Of a DNA stretch of 64,000 nucleotides, positions 48,035-59,739 are shown piece by piece. The stretch's first letter is position 1, and each line of letters begins with the position of its first letter. Source of the DNA: Cavia porcellus (taxonomy: Eukaryota > Chordata > Mammalia > Rodentia > Caviidae). The notes under the pieces are model-generated. The model was not told where the DNA came from. It was given only the letters and a program-made list of their open reading frames with translations, and ran no database searches. The translations under genes and the position numbers were made by a program. The DNA lies in assembly GCF_034190915.1 (NCBI RefSeq), contig NW_026947503.1, positions 24,758,532-24,822,531 on the forward strand, read 5' to 3'.

Positions 48035-48575
48035 TTGCTATGGATTCTAGCACACAGTTCATACGTTGGAAATTTAATCCTCAATTTACCAGTGTTGAGA
48101 AATGTGAATTTCTTAAAATTTTTTATGTGGAAAAATTTGAATTACTAAGGATTGAACCCTGGGCCTGCCTTCACCCTGAAGTTTTGAGATAAGGTCTCAC
48201 TAATCTGCCCAGACTGGGATGAAATTTGTGATTCTCCTGCCTCAGCATCCCAGAAGTCTGGGATTACAAGCATGGGCCCAAGATGCAACTTTAAGAACTG
48301 ACTGGATCATCAGGGTTCTGCTCTCATGAATGGAATAAGGTTGCTTACTATGAGACTGGCTTAGTTATCTCTGGAGTGGATTACTGATGAAAGATACATT
48401 TGCATCCCTTCCTTTTTCTCTTGTATGTACTCTCTTACGGAGGGAGACTTTCTGCCATTTTGTGGTGTAACAAGAGGGCTCTCACCAAATAAACATTCTA
48501 ACCTCCAGAACTGTAAGCCAAATACATTTCTATTGTTTGTAATTGTCAAGAACCAAATGGACTAAAATAAGGACC
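48035..48575 (+). mobile_element. MaLR-type LTR with SINE insertion
   Basis: LTR text 'gctatggattctagcacaca' and, at the end, 'cagaactgtaagccaaatac, atttctattg ... aaatggactaaaata'. A reversed dimeric SINE lies at about 48130-48290. Confidence 0.65.
48130..48290 (-). repeat. Dimeric SINE in LTR
   Basis: Reversed tRNA-like part (aaggattgaaccctgggcc) and B1 part (gagataaggtctcactaatc, gtctgggattacaagcatgg). Confidence 0.65.
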
Positions 48576-48996
48576 ACAGAGCATGTGTGTGAAAAATGAG
48601 CCAGTTTGCCCTTACAAGATCAATGAGGTGGTAGACACACACTGCCTCCTTATCTTCCAGGTATTTGTATTTCTGTTATGCATGGATACCTGCTTAGTCT
48701 ACTTACTAGGTTGAATTTTATTTCTGCTATCTTGTTTAGGAAGACTCTAGCTCTAGATCCCTGGAGCTGAGGCCAACTAGACAAGGGATAGAATGGGGAT
48801 TTAAATGCACTGAAAGGCGATGTGGGGTCACTGTGGCCCTAAAAGAGAGGAAAAATGGAGAGAGAAAATGAGCCACCCTCCTCCCCCGCTCTGGGTCTTG
48901 AGAAGTAGGGGTTCCCATGATCTATCCTATTTTATCAAGGTAGAAAAAGACCATTGTCTTTGTTCTGTTGTGTTGCTGAGACAGAGTATCTGAGAG

Positions 48997-49380
48997 TCTT
49001 AGTCACTTTTCTCATTGCTGTAAGAAAATATCCAACATCTAACAATTAAAGGAGGAAGTATTTATTTGGCTCACAGTTTGTAGAGGTTTCAGTTCATTGT
49101 TAGCTGCCTCCAAAGCAGGGTGGCATGTCAAAGCGGCATTGCAGAACAGAAATAATCTATGGGAAGCAGAGGCCTTCTTTTTGCCTTTGTATATTATGCA
49201 GATGATCTGCCTTAGGTGGACATAGCATTCACACTCTTAATTCTAGCCAGCACTATGCCAAACTAATCAATGATTTAGTAATTGCACCCTTTGATCCCAA
49301 TACCACACACTCTAGATTCAGCCCCTCTGAAAATCCCCTGCATGAAGCTGTGGGAGGACATCAAGACACAAGCCATAACA
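48997..49380 (-). mobile_element. MaLR-type LTR
   Basis: Reversed LTR end 'gtcttagtcacttttctcat' and 'ttatttggctcacagtttgt'. It ends near 'gacacaagccataacac'. Confidence 0.65.
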
Positions 49381-49384
49381 CTGA

Positions 49385-49705
49385 GACCAAGTAATTTATA
49401 GAGAAAAGAAGATTATGGTTCTGGGGTTTGGAAGTTAAGTATGTAGGAACAGCTTCTGGAAAAGGGTCTGGTGTTGCTTAAACTCATAATGGGAAACCTA
49501 AAGGCAAGCATGTATGTGTAAAAGGAAAAAGACACAAGGGACTGTCTGGCTTTATAAAAACTTAACTCCTATGAGAAAGCATCAATCCCTCTTAAAAACT
49601 CCATCACATTTTAAAGGCCTCACCCCCCACACTTCTATAATGGCAATCAGATTTCAGTAAGAATTTTGAAGAAGACAAACTATATTCAAACCATAGTATC
49701 TATCA
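49385..49705 (-). mobile_element. Second adjacent MaLR-type LTR
   Basis: Reads 'ccaagtaatttatagagaaa', 'cctatgagaaagcatcaatc' and 'cacattttaaaggcctcacc' (MST/THE-like in reverse). Confidence 0.55.
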
Positions 49706-49724
49706 ATAAGGCTTTTGGTTAATG

Positions 49725-50100
49725 TCTTGGTTGCTTTTCTTTTTTTTTGATGGGACAAAATACCCAACACCCAGTTAAGGAAGAAAAGGTTTATTTGAAA
49801 GCTCACGCTTTGTTGAGATTTCAGTCCATAATCAGCTGGCTCCAAACAGGGTGGCATGGCACAGGGGCAACAGTTCAAGGTGGCAGAAGATAAGAAAAGC
49901 AACAAGAGCAAAAAGGGGAGAAGAGAAAGCCTCTTTCCTCCCTTATATTTTTTGCAAGCTACCAGCCCACCCCATCTTGATGCCCTCCTCTTGCACAAGT
50001 TTGGGAAGTTATAAAGTGAGGACTGCTAAATTAGTTAAACTTCTAAACTTCTTAAGTTGACACAATGAATCAACCATTACAACATCCTAGAGCATAAACG
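49725..50100 (-). mobile_element. Third adjacent MaLR-type LTR
   Basis: Reversed LTR: 'gtcttggttgcttttctttt', 'gatgggacaaaatacccaac', 'cataatcagctggctccaaa'. Three LTRs of different age are stacked here. Confidence 0.65.
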
Positions 50101-50372
50101 GCCTCCCCAGGACATATCTTCTACATCCTAGGATGTAGAACTGCTGAGTTACTTAATTAAGCTTCTCAACTTCTCGAATTGAAACAATGTATTAACTATC
50201 ACAGCTAATGACCCGTCCCCGGGTAAAGAGGTACATTTTCCTGCACTGTCCCTGTGTAATACGCTCTTCTTCCATATGTAAAGGCTGATTGAATGATACT
50301 ATGAATGTTTAAATTTAAGTGAATTCATTGAAGTAAATACATTGCCATTTATTGCAGTAGACACTTGCCATG

Positions 50373-50443
50373 CATAAGCACCTGCCTTGCAAGCAGGTGG
50401 TCATGAGTTCGATCCCCGATACTGATTAAAAAAAAAAAGAGAG
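50373..50443 (+). repeat. 5'-truncated ID-like SINE
   Basis: Carries cataagcacctgccttgcaa, gttcgatccccgatactg and an A-tail. The perfect 14-bp duplication agacacttgccatg is at 50359-50372 and 50444-50457. Confidence 0.9.
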
Positions 50444-50569
50444 AGACACTTGCCATGAATCTCTCTCAAATCCTCCCCCTTGCTTCAAACACACTTATCC
50501 TATCTTTCTTGCTGTTTTCTGAAGCAGGTGTGGAAGTGTTCTTTTGTGAAGTGTCTTTGTAGGCATGAT

Positions 50570-50880
50570 TAAAAAATATGGTAAATGCTGATGCTAAGTA
50601 CCATGCAACAGAAAGGCATGTTCATGAAAACATTAGGGTGCCTTCTCATCCACCAGATTTGGCACCATGTGACTTCAGGCTCTTCCTCAAAGTAAAAATT
50701 ATCACCCAAGGTAAACGTTTTGATTCAATTCAGGACATTAAGCCTAGCACAACAGTACAACTAAAGATACTCATGAAAGAGGACGTCCAGAATTGCTTCA
50801 GAAAATGGTAAGAACTTTGTGTATGAAGGAAGAGGAAGTATTTTGATGGGAATTAATGGCAATGTGTCTTTCATTGCACA
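50570..50880 (+). pseudogene. Mariner transposase fossil (C-terminal part)
   Basis: The frame at 50578-50811 includes PSHPPDLAPCDFRLFLKVK, GKRFDSIQDIK and DVQNCFRKW. This corresponds to the third catalytic aspartate region (PDLAP-CD) and C-terminal tail of mariner-family D,D34D transposases. The N-terminal DNA-binding part and the first two aspartates are absent, and no inverted terminal repeats were located. It is an inactive remnant. Confidence 0.8.
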
Positions 50881-52380
50881 AATTTATTAATTTTAAACAC
50901 TTTATGTTTCTATCATGTTTTATATGTGTCCATCAGAACCAAGAGGACACTGGCAAAGGGACTTGGAAATCTGGATCCTGGCTATCCATTTGAGTACAAT
51001 GAACAAGAGACACAAAGTATAGAACAGAACTCAAGTTTTACAGGAGCATGTAGATTAATTATACAAATGGAGATTAATTATACAAATGGAGATTAATTAT
51101 ACAAATAAAAAGTGGCAGAGCACAGTTTTGATCTTCCAGATTTCTATTTTAATAGCATATGTAGTTCAGTAGTTTTCCAGAGACTTTTACCAAAAGGCAT
51201 AAAAATGAGCCAGTAACAAAGAAAAATAACTTTCTAGGATTAGGAGTGGTAGACAGAGAGTTAAAGGCCTCCATGATGATTTATTGTGTAGTATGATAAA
51301 ATTTATTATTATTTTAAAATGTGAAAAACATAATAATTTCTCATTAATGGAGACAATCTTTGCTGGAGTGCACATTCAGGTAGAAAATGCTTAACAGTGT
51401 AAGAATCATCAGATCATTTTTAGAAATGCAGATTCTCAGGCCTGACCCAGTCTACCTGTATCAGAACATCTGGAGATAGGTACAAAAATATGTATCTTCA
51501 CAAGCCCTGCATAGTGGGGACCCACACTAATGTTTGAAAACTACTCCTCCACACTTCAGCTTCAAAATATCTTGGGGCAACAACTTCTTTTAGAGTGCAC
51601 TCAACTACTTAGAGATTACTTCCTGTTTTATGTCTAAATTTATCTCCCTAACGCTTTGAAAGGTGAAGCTCACAGCCTTCAGAAGTGAAGATACTTTTCT
51701 TACTCCTTTGTGGTAACAACCTAGGGAGGGCCTCAGCAGGAGAATCAGCCTAAGAGGAGATGAAGGCAGAGCTGGCGCTGGGTGGGGACATGGGAAAATC
51801 AAAATTGGTCTTTGCCCTCATTCTGTAACCATTATTTGACAATTGGATCATCCAAGATCCACTCCAAAGGGGAGCACAGTGTGTAGTTTGTGTGTGGGAC
51901 CTTAGTTTTTAAGATTTGTAACAAAGGAGTACAGAGTCAGGGAGAAAGTCAGATGCTACATAGTGGGAATGATAATCTAGACTTGGCCACCATTACTTCA
52001 GAAATTGAGAAGGATGCAGCCTTCTGGGAACTGAGTACTGAGAAGGGAAAAAATAGCACCAGATGATTCGTTCTGATTAGAGTGTGATGTTGATTTCAGG
52101 GAACTCAGCTGAAAGTTTGATTTTAGCACCTGTTACTTTTATCTTCCTTAACTTGACATTTCCCTGAGTTTACTGAAATGTACAAACTGTAAATTTTAAA
52201 GTTAATATATCTTTATGATATACAGTAATGACTCTTGGAACACCATTACCTTCTTTCCATGAAAAGCATGCCCCTTTGTTCCAGGGGTTGGCTATCGTCA
52301 AGCCAACACCTGAATCTTTGCGCATGGTTTTATCCTATGATGACTATGTGTTTAGTAAAATGTGCTTTTTCAAATGGCGT
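50881..52380. other. Upstream flank, mostly unique
   Basis: Only a short tandem repeat (51050-51108) stands out. Confidence 0.4.
51050..51108. repeat. 20-bp tandem repeat, three copies
   Basis: Unit agattaattatacaaatgg (20 bp), nearly perfect. Confidence 0.9.
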
Positions 52381-52452
52381 TGAGGCTTCATTCATGCGAG
52401 ACAAGCACTCTTATCACCGAGCAACATATCTCAGTCCATAAGTTGCTTTTTA

Positions 52453-52573
52453 AAAATTTTTTTATTTTAAAAAGAGTAAAACCAAACAAAAGGAAACAGA
52501 ATAAAGCCAATCAAAACAAAACAATGAGAGTGATACAGAACTTCAAAACAAGATAATAGGAAATCAACAATGG
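52453..52573 (-). mobile_element. Truncated L1/X 3' end monomer
   Basis: A single A-rich monomer (ttttattttaaaaagagtaa ... acttcaaaacaagataatag). The flanks aagttgcttttt and aagtttgctttttt form a likely target-site duplication, so one monomer with its end was mobilised alone. Confidence 0.7.
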
Positions 52574-52882
52574 CCAAGTTTGCTTTTTTTGTGTGACTTT
52601 TCTAAATATTTTTCTAAATAATAAGTAATTTACAACCCCCAATTTGCACAGTATTAATTATGCCTTTGTTTTTCTGAATGCCATATTATTATCCACTTTG
52701 TGAGTGGTTTATTTATACATTTAAATTTTCCTGCACTTAAAGACGGATCCCATGAAAGAGATAAAGTAAATATTTTTTTCATAGAATTAGTATTGGTTGC
52801 ATGACAGATTTCTAGCTCAGTGGTCATTTATAACATTAATTTGACAAGGAATAACTCAGTTTTGTTCCGATGTTTTCTGAGC

Positions 52883-52990
52883 TGGGGATTTAGCTGCTGG
52901 GGATTTAGCTCAGTGGCTTAAGTGCCTGCCTTGCTAGTGGATGGTCATGAGTTCAATCCCTGGTACCGATTAAAAAAAAAATCATGATTA
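52883..52990 (+). repeat. ID-like SINE with duplicated 5' end
   Basis: gctggggatttagct occurs twice in tandem at the start, then tcagtggcttaagtgcctgc, gttcaatccctggtaccg and an A-run. The 14-bp duplication is gatgttttctgagc / gatattttctgagc (52869 and 52991). Confidence 0.9.
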
Positions 52991-53004
52991 GATATTTTCT
53001 GAGC

Positions 53005-53445
53005 CCTTCAATGGACACTACCTAGTTCTGGTAAGTTAATAATGAGTTTTAAATGGCTTCTATTTAATTAAAAGCTTCAAAGCTGTTTGCTTGCTTCCAA
53101 AGACATTTGGCAATAGATTATTCCTAGAATGGGGAGAACAGATTAAAGCAAAGCATGCTTAAACGTTACCTTTCTTGGATGTTAATTTATTCAAAATGCA
53201 ATAACGGGCTCTAAACTTTGGCTTTAAACTTTTGGTTTCAACCTGTCATGTTTCCTCCCTTTGTGGTTAGCCACTTGGGAGGGGATTTCCGGAGATGTAG
53301 GCTCTATAGTTTGTTTCCCAAAATATTTTGCATTGTTTTGAGTAAGAAAGTACGTTGCCTGTCCTGTGACATCTAGATCTTAGAGAGCTAATATGATTTG
53401 TAAACATAGTCACATGATCATAATTTATCATAGTGGTAAGGAGGA
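53005..53445. other. Upstream flank, unique
   Basis: Nothing recognised. Confidence 0.4.
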
Positions 53446-53449
53446 TGCT

Positions 53450-53990
53450 TTTACCAGGACTTGTTCTTTTTTATTGTGATAAAATATGCATAACATGAAA
53501 TTTACTGTATCGCCATTTTAAAGTGTATACAAATTACTGCATAACTATTGTCTCTATCCACTCTTAGACATTTTTTATCATCATAGAGAGAAATGTATAT
53601 ACATTAAATAATAACTGCTTGTCATCCCTCAGTTTAGTCCCTGGAACCACTGATCGTTATGTCTCTGTGAATTTGACTACTTTAGGTATCTCATGTAAAT
53701 AAAATCATACAATATTTGTCCTTTTGTGTCTGGCTTATTCAGTTAGCATAGTGCTTTCTAAGTTTATCCATATTGTATCATGTGTCAGAATGTGTTTTTC
53801 TTTTTAAGGCTGAATAATACTCCAAATTCATTTATCCATTCATCTGTTAATGAACATGTGAATAATTTCCACCTTTTGAACTTCTGTAAGTAATACTGCA
53901 CCTCATATATAAGAATCTGTTTGAGCCCCTGCTTTCAATTCATTTGAGTATATGCCAACACTTTGGGTATACCCAGCCCTGGAATTTTTG
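53450..53990 (-). mobile_element. Ancient L1M 3' end
   Basis: Reads 'gataaaatatgcataacatg', 'tgtctggcttattcagttag', 'aaggctgaataatactccaa' and 'tatgccaacactttgggtat'. Confidence 0.8.
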
Positions 53991-54065
53991 GATTATGTGG
54001 TAAATCTGTTTAACTCTTTGAGGAATGAAGAAAGAAAACTTATGGGGTATCATATTTTTATCCTT

Positions 54066-55365
54066 GTGTCTTAGTTATGTTTTACTGGTCACTGAGACAA
54101 AATACCTGATGCCCAAAATTGGGAAAGGAAAGGTTTATTTCTTACAGTTTTTGGAGGTTTCACTCCATACTCAGTTGGAGTGGCAGGGTGGCATGGCAGG
54201 GCTGCAGTTCATGGTGGCTGCAAACAGCAAGGCAAAAACCGACAAGAGAGAGAGAGACCCACTTTCTTCCTGCCACTACAGTGCATGCTGGCTCCACCTC
54301 TATGTGGGTGTAGCACTGACATCATCAATTCAAGCTCTGAACCAATCATAAATGCATAATGCAAGCACATGAGGCCTGGGGGCCACCAACATAAACCACG
54401 AAATTCCACCCTTGGCCCCCAGGACACATGTACATCTTTTATATAAAAGACCTTTAGTCCATCTCTAAGATTTGCCAATGTCCCAACAGTTTCAGCGTTG
54501 CTGAAAAGTCTAAGTCCCAAGTTTCCTCCAAGATTTATGGCAAACTCTTAACTGTAACCCCCTATACAAATGAAACAAGGTTAAACATTTCTGAAATGGA
54601 AAGGCACAAGATAAACATTACCATTTTAAAAGTTATAAACAGGGGAATATAAAGCATTGGAAACAAAGCAAGTCCAACATCCAGCAGGGCAAACATTAAG
54701 TCCTAGAGTTTTATGCTCAGTATTGGAAGCAATCTAGTTGCAAGCTCCAAAAGGCTTGGGTGATTTCACCTCCATGGCACTTTTAGGGATTTCACCTCTT
54801 GCAGCTTTTTTCTTAAACCCTCTCTGCTCGTTTTTGTAGCTTTTCTTGGATGATCTGTTTTTGGCTTTTTTAAACTTTTGGGATTTCTACTGCACCTTTG
54901 GCTTTACCATTATACCTTTACAAATTTCCCTCTCAGGGGCACACTGCTTGGCCTCCCAGCCTTTGCAATGGAAACCATCTTACCCTCAGAATTTGTGCAT
55001 TTCTTTTGCACCTAAAACCAGCACCATGTGAATGCCACCAAGGTTTGCTGTGAGCTGGAGCAGTAGCCAGGCTTTTTTTTGTTTTGGCTGTACGGGTCCA
55101 GTGCTTGGATCACTGGGCTCTGTTTACCTGATTGTGAGGAAAAGCTTTTCTATGTTGTCACCATTTTGGAACCTCATGTGGCCTCCATCGCCATTCTGGA
55201 GCATGGTGTAGCTTTTTTTCTCTGAGCAAATTCTTTCACTTTTTCAGTTTTGAGGCTCAGACGGTGGAGATCCGCTGCTTCCTGAGATGCCCCATGGCCA
55301 TCTTTTTTTTTTTTTTTTTTTTTTTTTAATCTTTGTTTCTCCTCAGCAATCAAAGTCTCAACTCT
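54066..55365 (-). mobile_element. MaLR-type 3' LTR with internal region
   Basis: The LTR occupies 54066-54403 (reversed, starts tgtcttagttatg). The internal region follows to 55365, preceded on the minus strand by a purine-rich 'gggggccaagggtggaat'. The internal region stops abruptly at 'caactctgt', where a 44-bp LTR end in the opposite orientation begins. Confidence 0.7.
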
Positions 55366-55409
55366 GTCAGGTATTTTGTCTCAGCAACAAGTAAAAAGTA
55401 ACTAAGACA
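55366..55409 (+). mobile_element. LTR 3'-end fragment in opposite orientation
   Basis: 'ggtattttgtctcagcaaca' to 'aactaagaca', only the last ~44 bp of an LTR. It is followed by gttag (55410-55414), the reverse complement of the ctaac found after the LTR at 58303. Confidence 0.75.
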
Positions 55410-55414
55410 GTTAG

Positions 55415-56635
55415 ATTGATTACTAATTATTTCATTTTTAGAAGCTATTATGAAAGGTGTGCTTTTCCTAATTTCTCTCTCAGTGAGCTTATTATTTGTT
55501 TAGAAGAATACTGTTGATTTTTGAGTGATGATTATGTATCCAGATGTGCTACTAAATTCGGTTATTAATCTAGAAGTCTTTTGCTGGTGTTTTGGGGATC
55601 TTCTATGTAGTCATGTCATCAGCAAATAAAGATAATTTAACTTCTTTTGCTATCTATATTCTTTTTATTTCTTTTTCTTGTATGATTGTTTTGGCTAATA
55701 TTTCCAGAATTATATTGAATAGGAGTTTTGATAGCGAACATCCTTGTCTTATTCCTGAATTTAGAGGGAAAATTTTCAGCTTTTGACCATTTTAATACTG
55801 ATCATTGATTTGTCACAGATGGCATTCATCAGATTGATATAAAGACCATTTATTCCAACTTTCTATAATATTTTTATCATTAATGGATGTTGGACTTTGT
55901 CAAATTCTCTATCTTCATCTATTGAGATGATCATGTAGTTTCTTTCCTTGCTCTGTTAGTATGGTGTATCACATTTATTGCTACACATATGTTGAAACAT
56001 TACCGCATCCCTGGGATGAATCCTACTTAGCCATTGTGTATAAACCATTTGATGATTTGCTGCACTATTTTTGCCAGTATCTTTTTGAGGATTTTTGTGT
56101 CTTGTTCTTTAGAGAGATTGGCCTGTAGTTTTCTTTCTTCAGCTGGATCCTTCTCTGACTTGGCATCAGGGTAACACTTGTTTGCAGGGATGAGTTTGGA
56201 ATATTGTTTCTTTTTGATTTCATTACAGAGTTTGAGGAGTAGTGGGATTAAGTCTTCTCTAAATTTCTTCTATAATTCAATAGTGAATCTGTCAGGACTT
56301 GGGCTTTTGTTGTTAGGATTTTTAATTACATCTTCAATTTTATTGACTGACATAGATTTATTTAGAATTTTGACATCTCCTTGATTCAGTTCAGGTAATT
56401 CATATGTGTCTAGCAATCTGTCAATTTCTTCTGTGTTTTCTAGTTTATTCAGGTACAGACTCTTAAAGTAGGTATTGATGATCTGGATTTCTGCAGGATC
56501 TGTTGTGATTTCACCCTTTTCATTCCTAATTGGATGGGTTTGAGTCTTTTATTTCTTTTGCTTGTTTTGTTTTGATAAGGTTGGTTGAGAATTTATCCAT
56601 TTTATTTAATCTCTCAAAGAACTAACTTTAAAAAA
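55415..56635 (-). mobile_element. L1 ORF2 segment, inverted part of a split L1
   Basis: The minus strand matches ORF2 from the reverse transcriptase towards the C-terminal part (compare 7105-9000). Its low-coordinate end is the L1 position that continues at 58309 on the plus strand. Confidence 0.8.
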
Positions 56636-57030
56636 ATTTTTTAAATTATTTTGAAGGTAGTAAAATACAACAGAACAAGACAGAACAAAGCTAATTGAAA
56701 CAGTGCAGTGAAATTGGTACAGAACTTCACAGCAGGTTACCAGGATAACAGTAGTAGGTACCATAATATATCTCATTATCTTCACCATAGTTGTTCTTTC
56801 AATCAGGTATAGCAAAATCAAATGAAATATAGAACATTATAGAACTTATAAAAATAATATTGAATAGAGCAATAAAATTAATCACAACAAAGCAAAAAGT
56901 GATAAAAATATTTCCCTTCAAAGAGATGGTAGAAGGAAATCCCCCTTATTTGCTATGTTGCGTAAGGTCAGCCTCCCAAGAGATGCTCAGATCTCTGGAT
57001 CCCATTTTCTAACAGGTGGAAAACTGGAAA
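56636..57030 (-). mobile_element. Composite 'X3' element (3' part)
   Basis: Reverse-complemented, it matches X2 (59940-60325) over nearly its whole length: 'cagagatctgagcatct', 'aacatagcaaata', 'gttatcctggtaacctgctg', 'gtattttactaccttcaaaa'. The GC-rich tandem part is lost at the junction with MaLR sequence. Confidence 0.75.
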
Positions 57031-58303
57031 TCAATGCATTTTTTCTTGCACCTAAAATCAGTGCCATGTGGATGCCATCAAGGTTTGCTGCCAGCTGGAG
57101 CAGTAACCAGGCTTTTCTCTCTCTTGGCTGTGGGGGTTGATTGCCTGGATTGTTGGGCTCTGTGAACCTGATTGTGAAGAAAAGCTTTTTTATGTTGCTG
57201 CCATTCTGGAACCTCATGTGGCCTCTGTTGCCATTCTGGAACCTTGTATGGCTGCTGCCATTCTGGAGCCCCATGTGGCCTCCATTGCCATTTCTGGAGC
57301 ATGGTGCTCTGCAGCTTTCTCCTCTGAGCAAATTCTTTCACTTTTGCAGTTTTGAGGCTGCAGAGGGTGGAAACCTGTTGCTTCCTGGGATGTCCCATGG
57401 CCATATTTTTTTCTCTCTCTGTTTTTTTTAGCAATCAAAGCCTCAACTCTGTCTTTACAATCCACAGCTTTACTCGAGTTTTTCTACTGGTCAAACTACA
57501 GCTTTGTAAATTATCCTGCTGGGCTCTTTGCTCTTGATTTGCAACATAAAGCTGGCTAAAAGCCCCCAACAATAGCCATACCACAGCCTCAGCATTTGAC
57601 TGCCTTGAAAATATTTTTTGCCAGATTAATCAGTCCATTGCCCTTAGTCTCAGTCTCAGGCAATGTCTCTGCCCATGAGCAAAATTCAGACAAACTTTGT
57701 GCCAAGCCATAACGCACGTTGTGGGGAGTCCAACAACCAATGCAATCCTTCTTTCCAGCAGAAACCTCCCAAGTCTGGTCTTGGCCATCAGGCTTTTTAT
57801 CAGCCTTCTGGGTCTCCTGAGTTCTGAACAGAATCTCCTCTACAGAACAGCCTAAGCTGCTCTAGCTGTATGCATCTAGGTGACATGTCTGAACCTTTCC
57901 AAACTCTGCCCACAAGCCATGTCCAAAGCCTTTCAAAAAACATGATCAGGGATAGTCACAGCAACAACCCCACTCTTGTCTTAGTTACTTTTATACCTGA
58001 TGTCCTAAATTGGGAAAGAAAAGGTTTATTTCTTACAGATTTTGAAGGTTTTAGTACATATTCAGCTCAAAGGCAGGGTGGCATGGTGGGGCTGAAGTTT
58101 ATGGCGGCTGCAAACAGCAAGCAGAAACCAGCAAAAGAGAGAGAGAGAGACATGCCTTCTTCCTGCCATTACATTGTAGGCTAGCCCCACCCCTAGGTGG
58201 AAGTAGCACCGACATCATCAATCCAAGCATTAGACAATGAACCAATCACAAATGCACAATGAAAATGCAATGGACTTGGGGGCCACCAACATAAATCATG
58301 ACA
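57031..58303 (-). mobile_element. MaLR-type internal region and 5' LTR
   Basis: LTR at 57977-58303 (reversed, from tgtcttagttac to catgaca). The internal region 57031-57976 shares 57060-57430 with 55020-55365 and the rest with 44385-44990. Followed by the 5-bp ctaac. Confidence 0.75.
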
Positions 58304-58308
58304 CTAAC

Positions 58309-59724
58309 AATGGAAGTAAAGAACCTTTGTATCAAATACTATAGTACTATTAAAAAGGAGATCAAAGAATATCAGCAAATGGAAAAATATCCATTGTTTT
58401 TGATTAGGAAAAACCAATATAGTGAAAAGGACCATATTTCCAAAAGTGTTATATAGATTTATGCAGTTCCAAGAGCACACCACACAGAATTAGAGAAAAA
58501 AATCCTAGAATTTACTTGGAACCAGAAGAAACCTTGACTAGCAAAAGTACTTCTGGACAACAAAGGCAAGACAAGGTGCATCACAATTCCTGATGTGAAG
58601 TTATACTACAAAGCTACCATGATAAAAACAGCATTGTACTGGAAGAAAAAACAGACCAGAAGATCAGTGGAATAGATTATAAGATTCATAAAGGAAACCA
58701 AGCACATTTAGTCACATTATCTTTGATAAAGGAGCAGACACCCTCACTGGAAGACAGATATCCTTTTTATTAAATGGTGCTGGAAAAACTGGCTTTCCCC
58801 ATGCTGAAGATTGAAACTAGGTTCATATTGCTCACTATTCACTAAACTAAAATTGGAATGAATGAAAATTGTAAATATTAAGACAGTTTAACCAAATCTC
58901 CTGGTAGATAGAGTAGGTAGAACTCTTGAAAACATAGGTGTAGGCAAAGACTTTATGAATAAAATTCCAGCTGCTCAGGAAATAACACAAAGAATCAATA
59001 ACTGGGATCTCCTCTTATTAAAAGCTTTTGTGCAACAAAAGAAACCAGCAGAAGAATGAAGAGTCAATCCAAAGAGTGGGAAAAAATCTTAGCCAGTGGT
59101 CCTTCATCTAAGACTAATATCTACAACTATATAAATAATTTTAAAAAATCAGACCCTCCAAATTTAAAGATACTATTCAAAAATAAACATTTGAAATGAA
59201 TAGACTTTTTCAGATGAAGAAGTGCAAATAGCAAATAGATATTTAAAAAACACTGAAAAAAAGTGCTCAACATCATTGGTCATTTGAGAAGTGCAAATTA
59301 AAACAGCACTGAAATTCCATCTCCTCTCAGAAAGAATGACTATTATCAAGAAGTTAGCCAATAACAACTGCTAGAGAGGCTGTGGGAGAAAAGGATCTTT
59401 ACTGTTGGTAGTATATACTGATGCATTGACTGGAAATTGATGTGGAGATTTCTTGAAAATCTAAAGCTGGAGTTTCCATTTGGCCCAGCTATTCCTTTTC
59501 TTGGTATCTTTCTGAAATAAATAAAAGCATCATATCAAAGTGTTGTATGAACACCCATGTTTAATAGTAGCACAATTTGTAATAGCTAAATCTTCAAAAC
59601 AGCCCAAGTGTACTTCAACTGATAGATGGATAAAGAAGAGATTGTTTTAATACAATGGCATACTACTCTGCCATAAAGAAGGATAATCTTGAAATGTTGC
59701 TAGGAAAGTGGATGTAACTTAAAA
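58309..59724 (+). mobile_element. L1 ORF2 C-terminal part and start of 3' UTR
   Basis: Reads 'tagaatttacttggaaccag', 'ttcctgatgtgaagttatac' and 'catactactctgccataaag'. It continues, after the X2 and X4 insertions, at 61363. Confidence 0.85.
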
Positions 59725-59739
59725 CTATAGTATTTTTTA

